In this document: piece by piece, positions 56,165 through 63,809 of the stretch
Layout of the letters: every line of letters starts with the position of its first letter
How positions within the stretch are numbered: position 1 is the stretch's first letter
NCBI GenBank assembly: GCA_963712435.1
Contig: CAVQIB010000001.1
Coordinates: forward strand, 434,001 to 498,000
Direction of reading: 5' to 3'
Length of the DNA: 64,000 nt
Source: Rhodoplanes sp963712435
GTDB lineage: Bacteria > Pseudomonadota > Alphaproteobacteria > Rhizobiales > Xanthobacteraceae
Program-made: the position numbers and the translations under genes
Notes under the pieces: generated by a model
Database searches by the model: none
What the model was told of the DNA's origin: nothing
Seen by the model: only the letters and a program-made list of their open reading frames with translations

Positions 56165-56958
56165 GATCGCATCCCCATGAAGTCAGCCATCAGATCGAGC
56201 TGGCAGGTCAGCATCGGCTTGCCCGGATGGACCCGGCAGCCGCGCGCCGCCGCGGTGGCGAGGAGCGCGGTCGTCTCCGGCAGCATGATGATCTCCGCAA
56301 CGACTTGCGACGCGTCGAGACGATCGACGTCGAGCGGCAGCGGATCGCCATCCTTCAGGCCGAGCGAGGTCGCATTGACGACGAGGTCGTGGCCGGACGG
56401 ATCAGCCGAGCCGACCTCCGACTTTGTCGCCGGCAGGAACGCGGCGACCCGCTGGGCGAGGGCTTCCGCCTTGGCGCGGGTCCGGTTGGCGATCGTGAGG
56501 CGCGACACGCCAGCCTGCGCGAGCGCGAAGGCGATGGCGTTGGCCGCCCCGCCGGCGCCGGCGAGATAGGCGCTGCGGCCCTTCGGCTCGATGCCGGACC
56601 GGCGCAGACCGGCGACGAAGCCGGCGCCGTCCAGCATCTCGCCGATCAGGCGGCCGTCGGCCTCGCGCCTGACCGCATTGACCGCGCCGATCCGCTGCGC
56701 GCTCTCCGTCACCTCGTCGCATAGAGCGACGATGGCGGTCTTGTGCGGGACGGTGACGATGAAGCCGCCGAGATTGCGCATCAGGCGGAGTGCGCCGACG
56801 AACGCAGCGAGGTCGGCGGCGCGGACATGACAAGGCACGAGCACGCCGTCGAAGCCGCGCTTCCCCATCACCGCGTTGAGCGCCTGGGGAGTCTGCACAT
56901 GGTGGATCGGGTCGGCGAGAATGGCGAAAACCCGGGTGCGTCCGGTGATCTCCTGCAT
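56161..56958 (-). CDS. Shikimate/quinate dehydrogenase-like protein (AroE family, divergent active site)
   Basis: A 265-residue AroE-fold dehydrogenase. FIVTVPHKTAIVALCDEVTESAQRIGAVNAV carries the catalytic lysine, and GAVNAV the substrate asparagine. AYLAGAGGAANAIAFALAQAG is the cofactor motif. The usual xNTDGxGF is replaced by EMLDGAGF, keeping only the aspartate. The end KPMLTCQLDLMADFM lacks the usual MLxxQG. This suggests a family member that does not act on shikimate; location between catabolic genes agrees. Operon: aldehyde dehydrogenase, this gene, SDR, all minus strand. Confidence 0.85.
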   Translation of the reverse strand: MQEITGRTRVFAILADPIHHVQTPQALNAVMGKRGFDGVLVPCHVRAADLAAFVGALRLMRNLGGFIVTVPHKTAIVALCDEVTESAQRIGAVNAVRREADGRLIGEMLDGAGFVAGLRRSGIEPKGRSAYLAGAGGAANAIAFALAQAGVSRLTIANRTRAKAEALAQRVAAFLPATKSEVGSADPSGHDLVVNATSLGLKDGDPLPLDVDRLDASQVVAEIIMLPETTALLATAAARGCRVHPGKPMLTCQLDLMADFMGMRS

Positions 56959-56962
56959 CGGC

Positions 56963-58393
56963 TCACGCCTGGGTGTAGGCAGTCTTCACCGCCGAATAGA
57001 ACTCGCGGGCATAGGCGCCCTGCTCGCGCGGGCCGTAGGAGGAGCCCCGGCGCCCGCCGAACGGCGTGTGATAGTCGACGCCGGCGGTCGGCAGATTGAC
57101 CATCACCATGCCCGCGCTCGAGCGGCGCTTGAAATCGGCGGCGTATTTGAGCGACGTCGTGCAGATGCCGGAGGACAGGCCGAATTCGGTGTCGTTGGCG
57201 ACCGCCACCGCCTCCTCGTAGTCCTTCACCCGAACGACGCTGGCGACCGGGCCGAAAACCTCTTCGCGGTTGATCCGCATGTCGTTGCTGGTCTCGGTCA
57301 GGAGCGCCGGCGACATGAAGTAGCCGGGCGTGGCGCGGTTCAGGCGCTCGCCGCCGCAAACGAGACGCCCTCCCTCCTTGCGGCCGATCTCCACATAGGC
57401 GAGGTCCTGCTCCAGCTGGGCGGCGCTCACCACCGGGCCGAGGTCGACGCCGGGTTCGAGCGCATCGCCCACCTTCAGCGCCGCGACACGCTCGCTCAGC
57501 GCGGCGACGAAACGGTCGTGAATGCCGTCCTGGACGATCAGCCGCGACGAGGCCGTGCAGCGCTGGCCGGTGGAAAAGAACGCGCCGTTGACCGAACAGC
57601 TCACGGCGATGCCGAGATCGGCGTCGTCGAGCACGACGAGCGGATTCTTGCCGCCCATTTCGAGCTGCACCTTCGCGCCGCGCGCCACCAGGTCGCAGGC
57701 GAGGCGACGCCCCACATCGACCGAGCCGGTAAAGCTCACCGCGCGCACCTTCGGCGCCCGCACGATGGCGTTGCCGACCACCGATCCCGGCCCCATGACG
57801 AGGTTGAAGACGCCCGCCGGCAAACCGGCGCGCGACAGGATCTCGGCGAGCGCCCAGGCCGAACCGGGCACGAGATCGGCCGGCTTGAACACCACGCAGT
57901 TGCCGAAGGCGAGCGCGGGGGCGATCTTCCACGCCGGAATGGCGATGGGAAAATTCCATGGCGTGATGAGCCCGACCACGCCCTCCGGCTCGCGGGTGAT
58001 CTCCACGTCGACGCCCGGCCGCACCGAGGCGAGGCGATCGCCCGTCACCCGCAGGGCTTCGCCGGCGAAGAACTTGAAGACGCGGCCGGCGCGCACGACT
58101 TCGCCGACCGCCTCGGGCAGGGTCTTGCCCTCCTCGCGGGCGAGCAGGCGGCCGAGTTCGTCCTTGCGGACGAGCAGCTCGGCGCCGACGCGATCGAGCG
58201 CGTCGGAGCGCACCTCAGGGCTCGCCATGGCCCAAGCGGGAAACGCGGCGTGCGCGGCGTCGATCGCCGCCGCGGCTTGCGCGGCGTCGGCGGCCGCGTA
58301 TTCGCCGACGACGTCGTCGAGATTGGAGGGATTGACGTCGCGATTGACGGCGACGCCGTCGACCCAGTCGCCGCCAACGAAGTTCTTGTGCAT
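56963..58393 (-). CDS. Aldehyde dehydrogenase family protein (2-oxoglutarate semialdehyde type)
   Basis: A 476-residue aldehyde dehydrogenase. TPWNFPIAIPAWKIAPALAFGNCVVFKPADL is the cofactor block; FTGSVDVGRRLA, QLEMGGKNPLVVLDDADL (general base) and FFSTGQRCTASSRLIV (nucleophile Cys) complete the active site. FGGRRGSSYGPREQGAYAREFYSAVKTAYTQ is the end of KGSADH-type enzymes. It could oxidise alpha-ketoglutaric semialdehyde from sugar-acid or 4-hydroxyproline breakdown. It is followed by the aroE-like gene four bases later, so the two form an operon. Confidence 0.9.
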   Translation of the reverse strand: MHKNFVGGDWVDGVAVNRDVNPSNLDDVVGEYAAADAAQAAAAIDAAHAAFPAWAMASPEVRSDALDRVGAELLVRKDELGRLLAREEGKTLPEAVGEVVRAGRVFKFFAGEALRVTGDRLASVRPGVDVEITREPEGVVGLITPWNFPIAIPAWKIAPALAFGNCVVFKPADLVPGSAWALAEILSRAGLPAGVFNLVMGPGSVVGNAIVRAPKVRAVSFTGSVDVGRRLACDLVARGAKVQLEMGGKNPLVVLDDADLGIAVSCSVNGAFFSTGQRCTASSRLIVQDGIHDRFVAALSERVAALKVGDALEPGVDLGPVVSAAQLEQDLAYVEIGRKEGGRLVCGGERLNRATPGYFMSPALLTETSNDMRINREEVFGPVASVVRVKDYEEAVAVANDTEFGLSSGICTTSLKYAADFKRRSSAGMVMVNLPTAGVDYHTPFGGRRGSSYGPREQGAYAREFYSAVKTAYTQA

Positions 58394-58411
58394 GAGCGAT
58401 TCTCCGAAAGG

Positions 58412-58565
58412 TCAAATGCCGAGATAGACGGTCTTGATGTGCGGGTCGGCGAGAATATTGCTGCCGGTGTTTTCGAACGCGATGCGTCCGTTCTCGAGAA
58501 CATAGGCGCGGTCGGCGATTTTGAGCGCGTGGAACGCCTTCTGCTCGACGAGCAGCACCGTCAAC
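58412..58565 (-). pseudogene. livF-type ATPase, C-terminal 50 residues
   Basis: On the minus strand: LTVLLVEQKAFHALKIADRAYVLENGRIAFENTGSNILADPHIKTVYLGI, the standard LivF tail (LVEQ, ADRAYVLENGRI, LxADPHxKxxYLG) with its stop at 58412. It lies directly upstream of the aldehyde dehydrogenase, as in a liv operon followed by catabolic genes. It repeats VLLVEQK with other codons than the fragment at 55781-56048, so the two need not come from one gene. Confidence 0.82.
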
Positions 58566-58715
58566 GCCTTTGCCGCCGGTGAGCCGGCGGACCCACTGCG
58601 CCGTCTGGGGCTGCCGGAAGAAGTGGCTTCGATGTGTCTCTTCCTCACCTCGGATCAGGGCGCTTTCGTCACCGGTCAGACCGTCGACGTGGCCGGCGGC
58701 TGGCTTCTCACCTGA
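58566..58715 (+). pseudogene. Short-chain dehydrogenase, C-terminal 46 residues
   Basis: Plus-strand sequence EPADPLRRLGLPEEVASMCLFLTSDQGAFVTGQTVDVAGGWLLT and stop at 58713-58715 is the end of an SDR (RLGxPEEVA, FLxSDxxxFVTGQ, DGGW-like AGGW). No start or cofactor site precedes it. It follows the inverted livF fragment and precedes the intact SDR at 58757. It could complete the SDR fragment at 56049-56164, apart from a missing middle of roughly 165 residues. Confidence 0.8.
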
Positions 58716-58756
58716 GCTCCGCCGCACCGAGCACGGCAGAACGGAAGAAAGGCATC

Positions 58757-59497
58757 ATGTTCGACTTCAGCGACAAGACCCTCCTGCTTACAGGCGCTAA
58801 CGGCGTCATTTCGCGGACGATCGCCCGCACCTTCTTCGAACTCGGCGCCAATTGCGTGCTCACCGATCTCGACGAAGCCGGCATTGGCACGTTCGCGAAG
58901 GACCTTGATCCGTCCGGCCGCCGCGTCATCGCCACCGGCCACGACGTCACCGACCCGGCGGACACGAGCAAGGCGCTCGCGCTCGTGCGCTCCCGCTTCG
59001 GCGCGCTGCATTTCCTCGTTACGTCGGCCGGCCTCTATCGCGAGAAGTCGGTCGAGGCGATGGACGATGCGCATTGGCGCAAGGGCATCGCGGTCAATCT
59101 CGACGGAGTATTCTATACCTGCCGGGCGGCGATCCCGCTGCTCGCGGACGGCTCGGCGATCGTGAACATCGCGTCGATGGCGGGTCATCGCGGCAGCCGG
59201 CTGCACGCCGACTATTCGGCCGCGAAGGGCGCGGTCTTGAGCTTCTCGCGCTCGCTCGCGATCGAACTCGCTCCGCGCGTGCGCGTGAACGCGGTCTCTC
59301 CAGGCCTCATCGATACGCCGTTGATCGAAGGGCTGTTGAAGGTGTCGGGCGACGTCCTGATCCAGAGCACGCCGATGAAACGGTTGGGAAAGCCTCTCGA
59401 AGTCGCCCAGGTCATCGCCTTTCTCTGCTCGGACTGGGCCAGTTTCGTCACCGGAGAGACCGTGCACATCAATGGCGGCTTTTATATCGTGAGCTGA
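58757..59497 (+). CDS. SDR family oxidoreductase
   Basis: A 246-residue SDR. LLLTGANGVISRTIARTFFELGANCVLTDLDEAG is the cofactor domain (TGANGVIS, with an aspartate that favours NAD), LVTSAGLYREKS stands for NNAG, and IVNIASMAGHRGSRLHADYSAAKGAVL gives the Ser-Tyr-Lys set. The end is FVTGETVHINGGFYIVS. ATG 58757 is preceded by AGAAAGGCATC. Between the SDR remnant and the GntR regulator; the substrate may belong to the same catabolic route. Confidence 0.9.
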   Translation: MFDFSDKTLLLTGANGVISRTIARTFFELGANCVLTDLDEAGIGTFAKDLDPSGRRVIATGHDVTDPADTSKALALVRSRFGALHFLVTSAGLYREKSVEAMDDAHWRKGIAVNLDGVFYTCRAAIPLLADGSAIVNIASMAGHRGSRLHADYSAAKGAVLSFSRSLAIELAPRVRVNAVSPGLIDTPLIEGLLKVSGDVLIQSTPMKRLGKPLEVAQVIAFLCSDWASFVTGETVHINGGFYIVS

Positions 59498-59540
59498 CCA
59501 CGGCCACACGTTCGGCAACTTACACCAGACGGAGCACCGC

Positions 59541-60255
59541 ATGAACTCAAGCGCGCAAGATCATCGGGCGAGCCCCGTCTCTTGCCGACACGCTGGCGCT
59601 CCGGCTGCGTGAGGAGATCGCCTCGGGTCGGCTGCGGCCGGGCGAACGTCTGCCGACGGCGCACCAGATTTCGGAGACCTACGGCGTCAGCCGCCCGATC
59701 GTTCGAGAGGCGGTTGGGCGACTGAAGCACGACGGCCTGATCCTGACCCGCCAGGGGGCCGGCGCCTTCGTCGCCGATCCCGGCTCGGAATCCGCCTTTC
59801 GCATCGACATCGCCGACTTCACTGACAAGAAGGAGATGCGCAATGTCGTCGAACTGCTGATGGCCGTTGAAGCAGCGGCGACCGCGCTCGCCGCCATCCG
59901 GCGGACGAATGCCGACATCGCCCGCATCAAGGCGCAGCTTGTCGCGATGCAGGAGGCGATCGCCAACAACGATCCGGGGGTCGACGAGGATGTCGCCTTC
60001 CACCGGGCGATAGTGGAGGCGACTGGCAATCCATTCTTCCGCGACCTGTCGAATTTCCTTGATCGCCGTGTCCGCAACTTCATTCGCAAGGCGCAGTCCA
60101 ATACCGCCCGCCTGCGCGGCCTCACCGAAGTCGTTCAACAGGAGCACCAGGCCATCTTCGACGCGATCGTCGACCGCCATGCGGAGGCCGCGCGCGCCGC
60201 AGCGGAACTCCATCTCAAGAACGCCGCGGGGCGGCTCGCGCTTTATCGAGCGTGA
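59541..60255 (+). CDS. GntR family regulator with FCD domain (one frameshift near 59556)
   Basis: A FadR-type regulator of about 237 residues. ADTLALRLREEIASGRLRPGERLPTAHQISETYGVSRPIVREAVGRLKHDGLILTRQGAGAFVAD is the winged helix-turn-helix. The FCD ligand domain follows (ELLMAVEAAATALAA, VDEDVAFHRAIVEATGNPFFRDL, EVVQQEHQAIFDAIVDRHAEAARAAAELHL), with metal-binding histidines in place. ATG 59541 (MNSSA) is out of frame by one base near 59556, the only frame fault; the frame is open from there to 60255. A sugar-acid or organic-acid response is typical of FCD regulators. It probably controls the neighbouring catabolic genes. Confidence 0.88.
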
Positions 60256-60358
60256 ACCGGCGCGACCGCCTGCGCTCGTTTTGGGGCGAGTTGCGCATCC
60301 GAGCGGCGTCGCGTGGCACGGCGGCGCGGCGCTCAATGTATTCACCTGCTTGATAGAT

Positions 60359-60380
60359 TTGGAGCGGGCGATGGGAATCG
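60359..60380. repeat. attR-like direct repeat (3' end of tRNA-Gly)
   Basis: Identical over 22 bases with 53720-53741. It covers the CCA end, acceptor stem and part of the T-arm of the minus-strand tRNA-Gly, plus one further base. This is the position normally used as attachment site by tRNA-targeting integrases. Confidence 0.85.
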
Positions 60381-60434
60381 AACCCACGACATACAGCTTG
60401 GGAAGCTGTCGTTCTACCACTGAACTACGCCCGC
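60360..60434 (-). tRNA. tRNA-Gly (CCC anticodon)
   Basis: On the minus strand the gene reads GCGGGCG at the 5' end and CGCCCGC-T-CCA at the 3' end, seven perfect acceptor pairs and an encoded CCA. The D-arm has AGTTCAGTGGTAGAAC. The anticodon arm ACAGC-TTCCCAA-GCTGT has anticodon CCC in the middle. The T-arm is GTGGG-TTCGATT-CCCAT. The structure is complete, so the gene should work, and its 3' end is intact despite the flanking direct repeat. Confidence 0.96.
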
Positions 60435-60723
60435 GCTCCTGACGCTCCTGCCTCGCGAAAACGGGACCAAGCGGCGGGGCCGTCCCTGGTCTGTCGCGTG
60501 AGGCGCACCGAGGACGAGTCTTCACCCTGTCCGCGGCGCGGGTCAAGAGGCGCGATCGGAGCGAATCGGCGCGTCTCGTGACGCCCCTTCCTGACGCCTA
60601 CCCAGGGCAGACGGCCCGAAGCCTTGCCCGGTCGGGGTTTCCGCCCTCAAAGCAGCATCACGCCAACCACCAAACTGAACGCCCCTTCAGTCCATGCGGG
60701 CAATCGCCCTGAGGAAACAATTG

Positions 60724-60746
60724 TTAGGCCGCCCGAGGCGGCCTAA
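60724..60746. terminator. Ten-base-pair hairpin between tRNA-Gly and sucA
   Basis: TTAGGCCGCC (60724-60733) pairs perfectly with GGCGGCCTAA (60737-60746) over a three-base loop. No long T-run follows, so it may be a transcript-end structure or an attenuator in the sucA leader. The remainder of the 393-base gap (60435-60827) holds no gene. Confidence 0.5.
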
Positions 60747-60827
60747 ATAAGGGGAACGTCTGCCGGGCGCCGGGAGCGCGAGGCTCGGTCGTTCCGCGCA
60801 TCCGTCCCGCAATTTCAGGATGTCTTC

Positions 60828-63791
60828 ATGTCCCGTCAAGAAGCGAACGCCGCTTTCGCCCTGACCTCGTTTCTCTACGGCGGCAACGCCGCCTATATCG
60901 AGGACCTCTACTCGCAATACGAATCCGACCCGCAGGCGCTCGACGCCGAGTGGCAGGCCTTTTTCGCAAGCCTCAAGGACAATGCCGGCGACGTTGCGCG
61001 CAACGCGAGCGGTCCCTCCTGGCAGGAGGCGCATTGGCCGGTCATCAGCGAAGGCCCGATCCCGATCTTCGATACCGACTGGGAGGAAGCCGAGACGCGC
61101 GTCGGCGGCCGGATCATGGAACGCGCGCACAAGGCCGGCGTCGAGATTTCCTGGTCCGACGTGCAGCAGGCGACCCGCGACTCGATCCGCGCCCTGATGC
61201 TGATCCGCGCCTACCGCATCCGCGGACATCTGGCCGCCGATCTCGACCCGCTCGGCCTCGAGCCGCCCACGGAGCATCCGGAACTCGATCCGCGCAGCTA
61301 CGGTTTCGCCGATTCCGACCTCGACCGCCGCATCTTCCTCGACCACGTGCTCGGGCTCGAGTTCGGGACGATCCGGCAGATCATCGCCATTCTCAAGCGC
61401 ACTTATTGCCAGACGCTCGGCGTCGAGTTCATGCATATTTCCGACCCGACGCAGAAGTCGTGGCTGCAGGAGCGCATCGAAGGGCCGGACAAGGAGATCA
61501 CCTTCACCCGCGAAGGCAAGCGCGCGATCCTCAACAAGCTCGTCGAGGCCGAAGGCTTCGAGAAGTTCTCCGACTTGAAATTCACCGGCACCAAGCGCTT
61601 CGGGCTGGACGGCGCGGAGTCGATGATCCCCGCGCTCGAGCAGATCATCAAACGGGGCGGCGCGCTCGGCGTGAAGGAGATCGCGATCGGCATGGCGCAT
61701 CGCGGCCGGCTCAACGTCCTCGCCCAGGTGATGGCGAAGCCGCATCGGGCGATCTTCCACGAGTTCAAGGGCGGCTCCTACACGCCCGACGAAATCGAGG
61801 GCTCGGGCGACGTGAAATACCATCTCGGCGCTTCGTCCGACCGCGAGTTCGACGGCAACAGCGTGCATCTTTCGCTCACGGCGAACCCGTCGCATCTCGA
61901 AATCGTCAATCCGGTGGTGCTCGGCAAGACGCGCGCCAAGCAGGACCAGCACGGCTGCACGCCGGAGGACCGCACCTGCGTGATGCCGCTGCTGATCTCC
62001 GGCGACGCCGCATTCGCCGGCCAGGGGGTCATCGCCGAGTGCTTCGGTCTGTCGGGGCTGCGCGGACACCGCACCGGCGGTTCGGTGCATTTCATCGTCA
62101 ACAACCAGATCGGCTTCACGACCTATCCGCGCTACAGCCGTTCGTCGCCCTATCCGTCCGACGTCGCGAAGATGATCGAGGCGCCGATCTTCCACGCCAA
62201 TGGCGACGACCCGGAAGCGGTCGTGTTCGCCGCCAAGGTCGCGACCGAGTTCCGGCAGAAGTTCCAGAAGCCGGTGGTGATCGACATGTTCTGCTATCGC
62301 CGCTTCGGCCACAACGAAGGCGACGAGCCGTCCTTCACCCAGCCGTTGATGTACAAGAAGATCCGCTCGCATCCGAGCACGCTCGAAATCTACGCCAAGA
62401 AGCTGGTCGAGCAGGATGTCGTGACGGTCGGCGAGGTGGAGAAGATGAAGGCCGACTGGCGCGCCCGGCTCGACGCTGAGCTCGAAGCGAGCCACAGCTA
62501 CAAGGCCAACAAGGCCGACTGGCTGGACGGCCGCTGGGCGAAGCTCAAGGCGGCGGAGACGTCCGAAGCGCCGCGGCGCGGCGACACCGGCGTCGCGCTC
62601 GACACGCTGCGGCAGATCGGCGAGAAAATCACCACGCTGCCGCCGACCTTCCACGCCCACCGGACCATCCAGCGCTTCCTCGACCAGCGCCGCAAGGCGA
62701 TCGAGACCGGCGAAGGGATCGACTGGGCGACCGCCGAAGCGCTCTCCCTCTGCTCCTTGTTGATCGAGGATTACCCGGTCCGCCTGTCGGGCCAGGATGT
62801 CGAGCGCGGCACCTTCTCGCAGCGCCATTCGGTGCTGATCGACCAGGAGAGCGAAAGCCGCCATACGCCGTTCAACTATGTCTGGCCCGGCCAGGCGCGC
62901 TACGAGGTGATCAATTCGATGCTCTCGGAGGAGGCCGTACTCGGATTCGAGTACGGCTATTCGCTCGCCGACCCCGATGCGCTGGTGCTGTGGGAGGCCC
63001 AGTTCGGCGACTTCGCCAACGGCGCCCAGGTCGTGATCGACCAGTTCGTATCGTCGGGCGAGCGCAAATGGCTGCGCATGTCGGGCCTCGTGCTGCTCCT
63101 GCCGCATGGCTATGAGGGGCAGGGCCCGGAGCATTCCTCCGCGCGGCTCGAGCGTTTCCTGCAGATGTGCGCCGAGGACAACATGCAGGTCGCGAACTGC
63201 ACGACGCCGGCGAACCTCTTCCACATCCTGCGGCGGCAGTTGAAGCGCAATTTCCGCAAGCCGCTCATCCTGATGACGCCGAAGAGCCTGTTGCGGCACA
63301 AGCGGGCGGTGTCGCCGCTCGCCGAGATGGGCCCGAACACCGCGTTCCATCGCTTGCTGCCCGACGACGCGGCGGCGGGCGGAGTCGAGCGGACCAGGCT
63401 GGTCGAGGCTCAGAAAATCCGGCGCGTCGTGCTGTGCTCGGGCAAGGTCTATTACGATCTCTACGAGGAGCGCGAGAAGCGCGGCATCGACGACATCTAT
63501 CTCCTGCGGGTCGAACAGCTCTATCCGTTTCCCACCAAGGAGCTGCTCACCCGCCTGATCCCGTTCAAGTCGGCCGAACTCATCTGGTGCCAGGAAGAGC
63601 CGCGCAATATGGGCGCCTGGCTGTTCATCGAGCCCTATCTCGAATGGATTCTGAACCAGATCGGGGCCGACCATCGGCGTCCCCGCTATGTCGGCCGCCC
63701 GCCCGCAGCCTCGCCGGCAGCCGGGCTGATGTCGAAGCACCTCGCCCAGCTCAAGGCTTTCCTCGACGACGCGCTCGGCGGATCGCAATGA
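60828..63791 (+). CDS. sucA: 2-oxoglutarate dehydrogenase E1 component
   Basis: The thiamine-diphosphate E1 subunit of the TCA-cycle complex, 987 residues, normal length. Start ATG 60828 (MSRQEANAAFALTSFLYGGNAAYIEDLYSQYESDPQALDAEWQAFF) is the expected E1 N-terminus. MAHRGRLNVLAQVMAKP, GDVKYHLGASSDREF, HRTGGSVHFIVNNQIGFTT and FGHNEGDEPSFTQPLMYKKI are family blocks. HGYEGQGPEHSSARLERFLQ and RFLQMCAEDNMQVANCTTPANLFHILRRQL follow in the C-terminal half. It precedes sucB by 19 bases. Confidence 0.98.
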   Translation: MSRQEANAAFALTSFLYGGNAAYIEDLYSQYESDPQALDAEWQAFFASLKDNAGDVARNASGPSWQEAHWPVISEGPIPIFDTDWEEAETRVGGRIMERAHKAGVEISWSDVQQATRDSIRALMLIRAYRIRGHLAADLDPLGLEPPTEHPELDPRSYGFADSDLDRRIFLDHVLGLEFGTIRQIIAILKRTYCQTLGVEFMHISDPTQKSWLQERIEGPDKEITFTREGKRAILNKLVEAEGFEKFSDLKFTGTKRFGLDGAESMIPALEQIIKRGGALGVKEIAIGMAHRGRLNVLAQVMAKPHRAIFHEFKGGSYTPDEIEGSGDVKYHLGASSDREFDGNSVHLSLTANPSHLEIVNPVVLGKTRAKQDQHGCTPEDRTCVMPLLISGDAAFAGQGVIAECFGLSGLRGHRTGGSVHFIVNNQIGFTTYPRYSRSSPYPSDVAKMIEAPIFHANGDDPEAVVFAAKVATEFRQKFQKPVVIDMFCYRRFGHNEGDEPSFTQPLMYKKIRSHPSTLEIYAKKLVEQDVVTVGEVEKMKADWRARLDAELEASHSYKANKADWLDGRWAKLKAAETSEAPRRGDTGVALDTLRQIGEKITTLPPTFHAHRTIQRFLDQRRKAIETGEGIDWATAEALSLCSLLIEDYPVRLSGQDVERGTFSQRHSVLIDQESESRHTPFNYVWPGQARYEVINSMLSEEAVLGFEYGYSLADPDALVLWEAQFGDFANGAQVVIDQFVSSGERKWLRMSGLVLLLPHGYEGQGPEHSSARLERFLQMCAEDNMQVANCTTPANLFHILRRQLKRNFRKPLILMTPKSLLRHKRAVSPLAEMGPNTAFHRLLPDDAAAGGVERTRLVEAQKIRRVVLCSGKVYYDLYEEREKRGIDDIYLLRVEQLYPFPTKELLTRLIPFKSAELIWCQEEPRNMGAWLFIEPYLEWILNQIGADHRRPRYVGRPPAASPAAGLMSKHLAQLKAFLDDALGGSQ

Positions 63792-63809
63792 CGGTTTCGG
63801 ATAACGATC

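Larger units (their letters stand above)
53742..60359. mobile_element. Putative integrative island next to tRNA-Gly (no integrase seen)
   Basis: The segment lies between two identical 22-base direct repeats, one of which is the 3' end of an intact tRNA-Gly. The order (partial repeat - cargo - whole tRNA) is as expected for an element integrated by a tyrosine recombinase. Cargo: a cytochrome P450, a broken solute-binding/livF/SDR set, an aroE-like dehydrogenase, an aldehyde dehydrogenase, an SDR and a GntR-family regulator. The P450 and its leader have lower GC (50-57% on two hand-counted lines) than a gabD line outside (72%). I see no integrase or excisionase, so it is a remnant, or the repeat is a coincidental scar. 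Confidence 0.55.

Noticed and set aside
58521..58715. A complete 64-residue protein starting MSAWNAFCST
   Set aside because: The first third is antisense to the livF remnant; only the SDR tail from about 58566 is real, so it is a chance fusion frame.
53742..60359. An integrase gene within the tRNA-flanked segment
   Set aside because: I looked for tyrosine recombinase motifs (R...HxxR...Y) in the reading frames and found none, so the mobile-element call rests on the repeats alone.
60687..63788. A 1033-codon open frame on the minus strand opposite sucA
   Set aside because: It mirrors the codon structure of sucA, has no recognisable motif, and long antisense frames are normal in very GC-rich genes.
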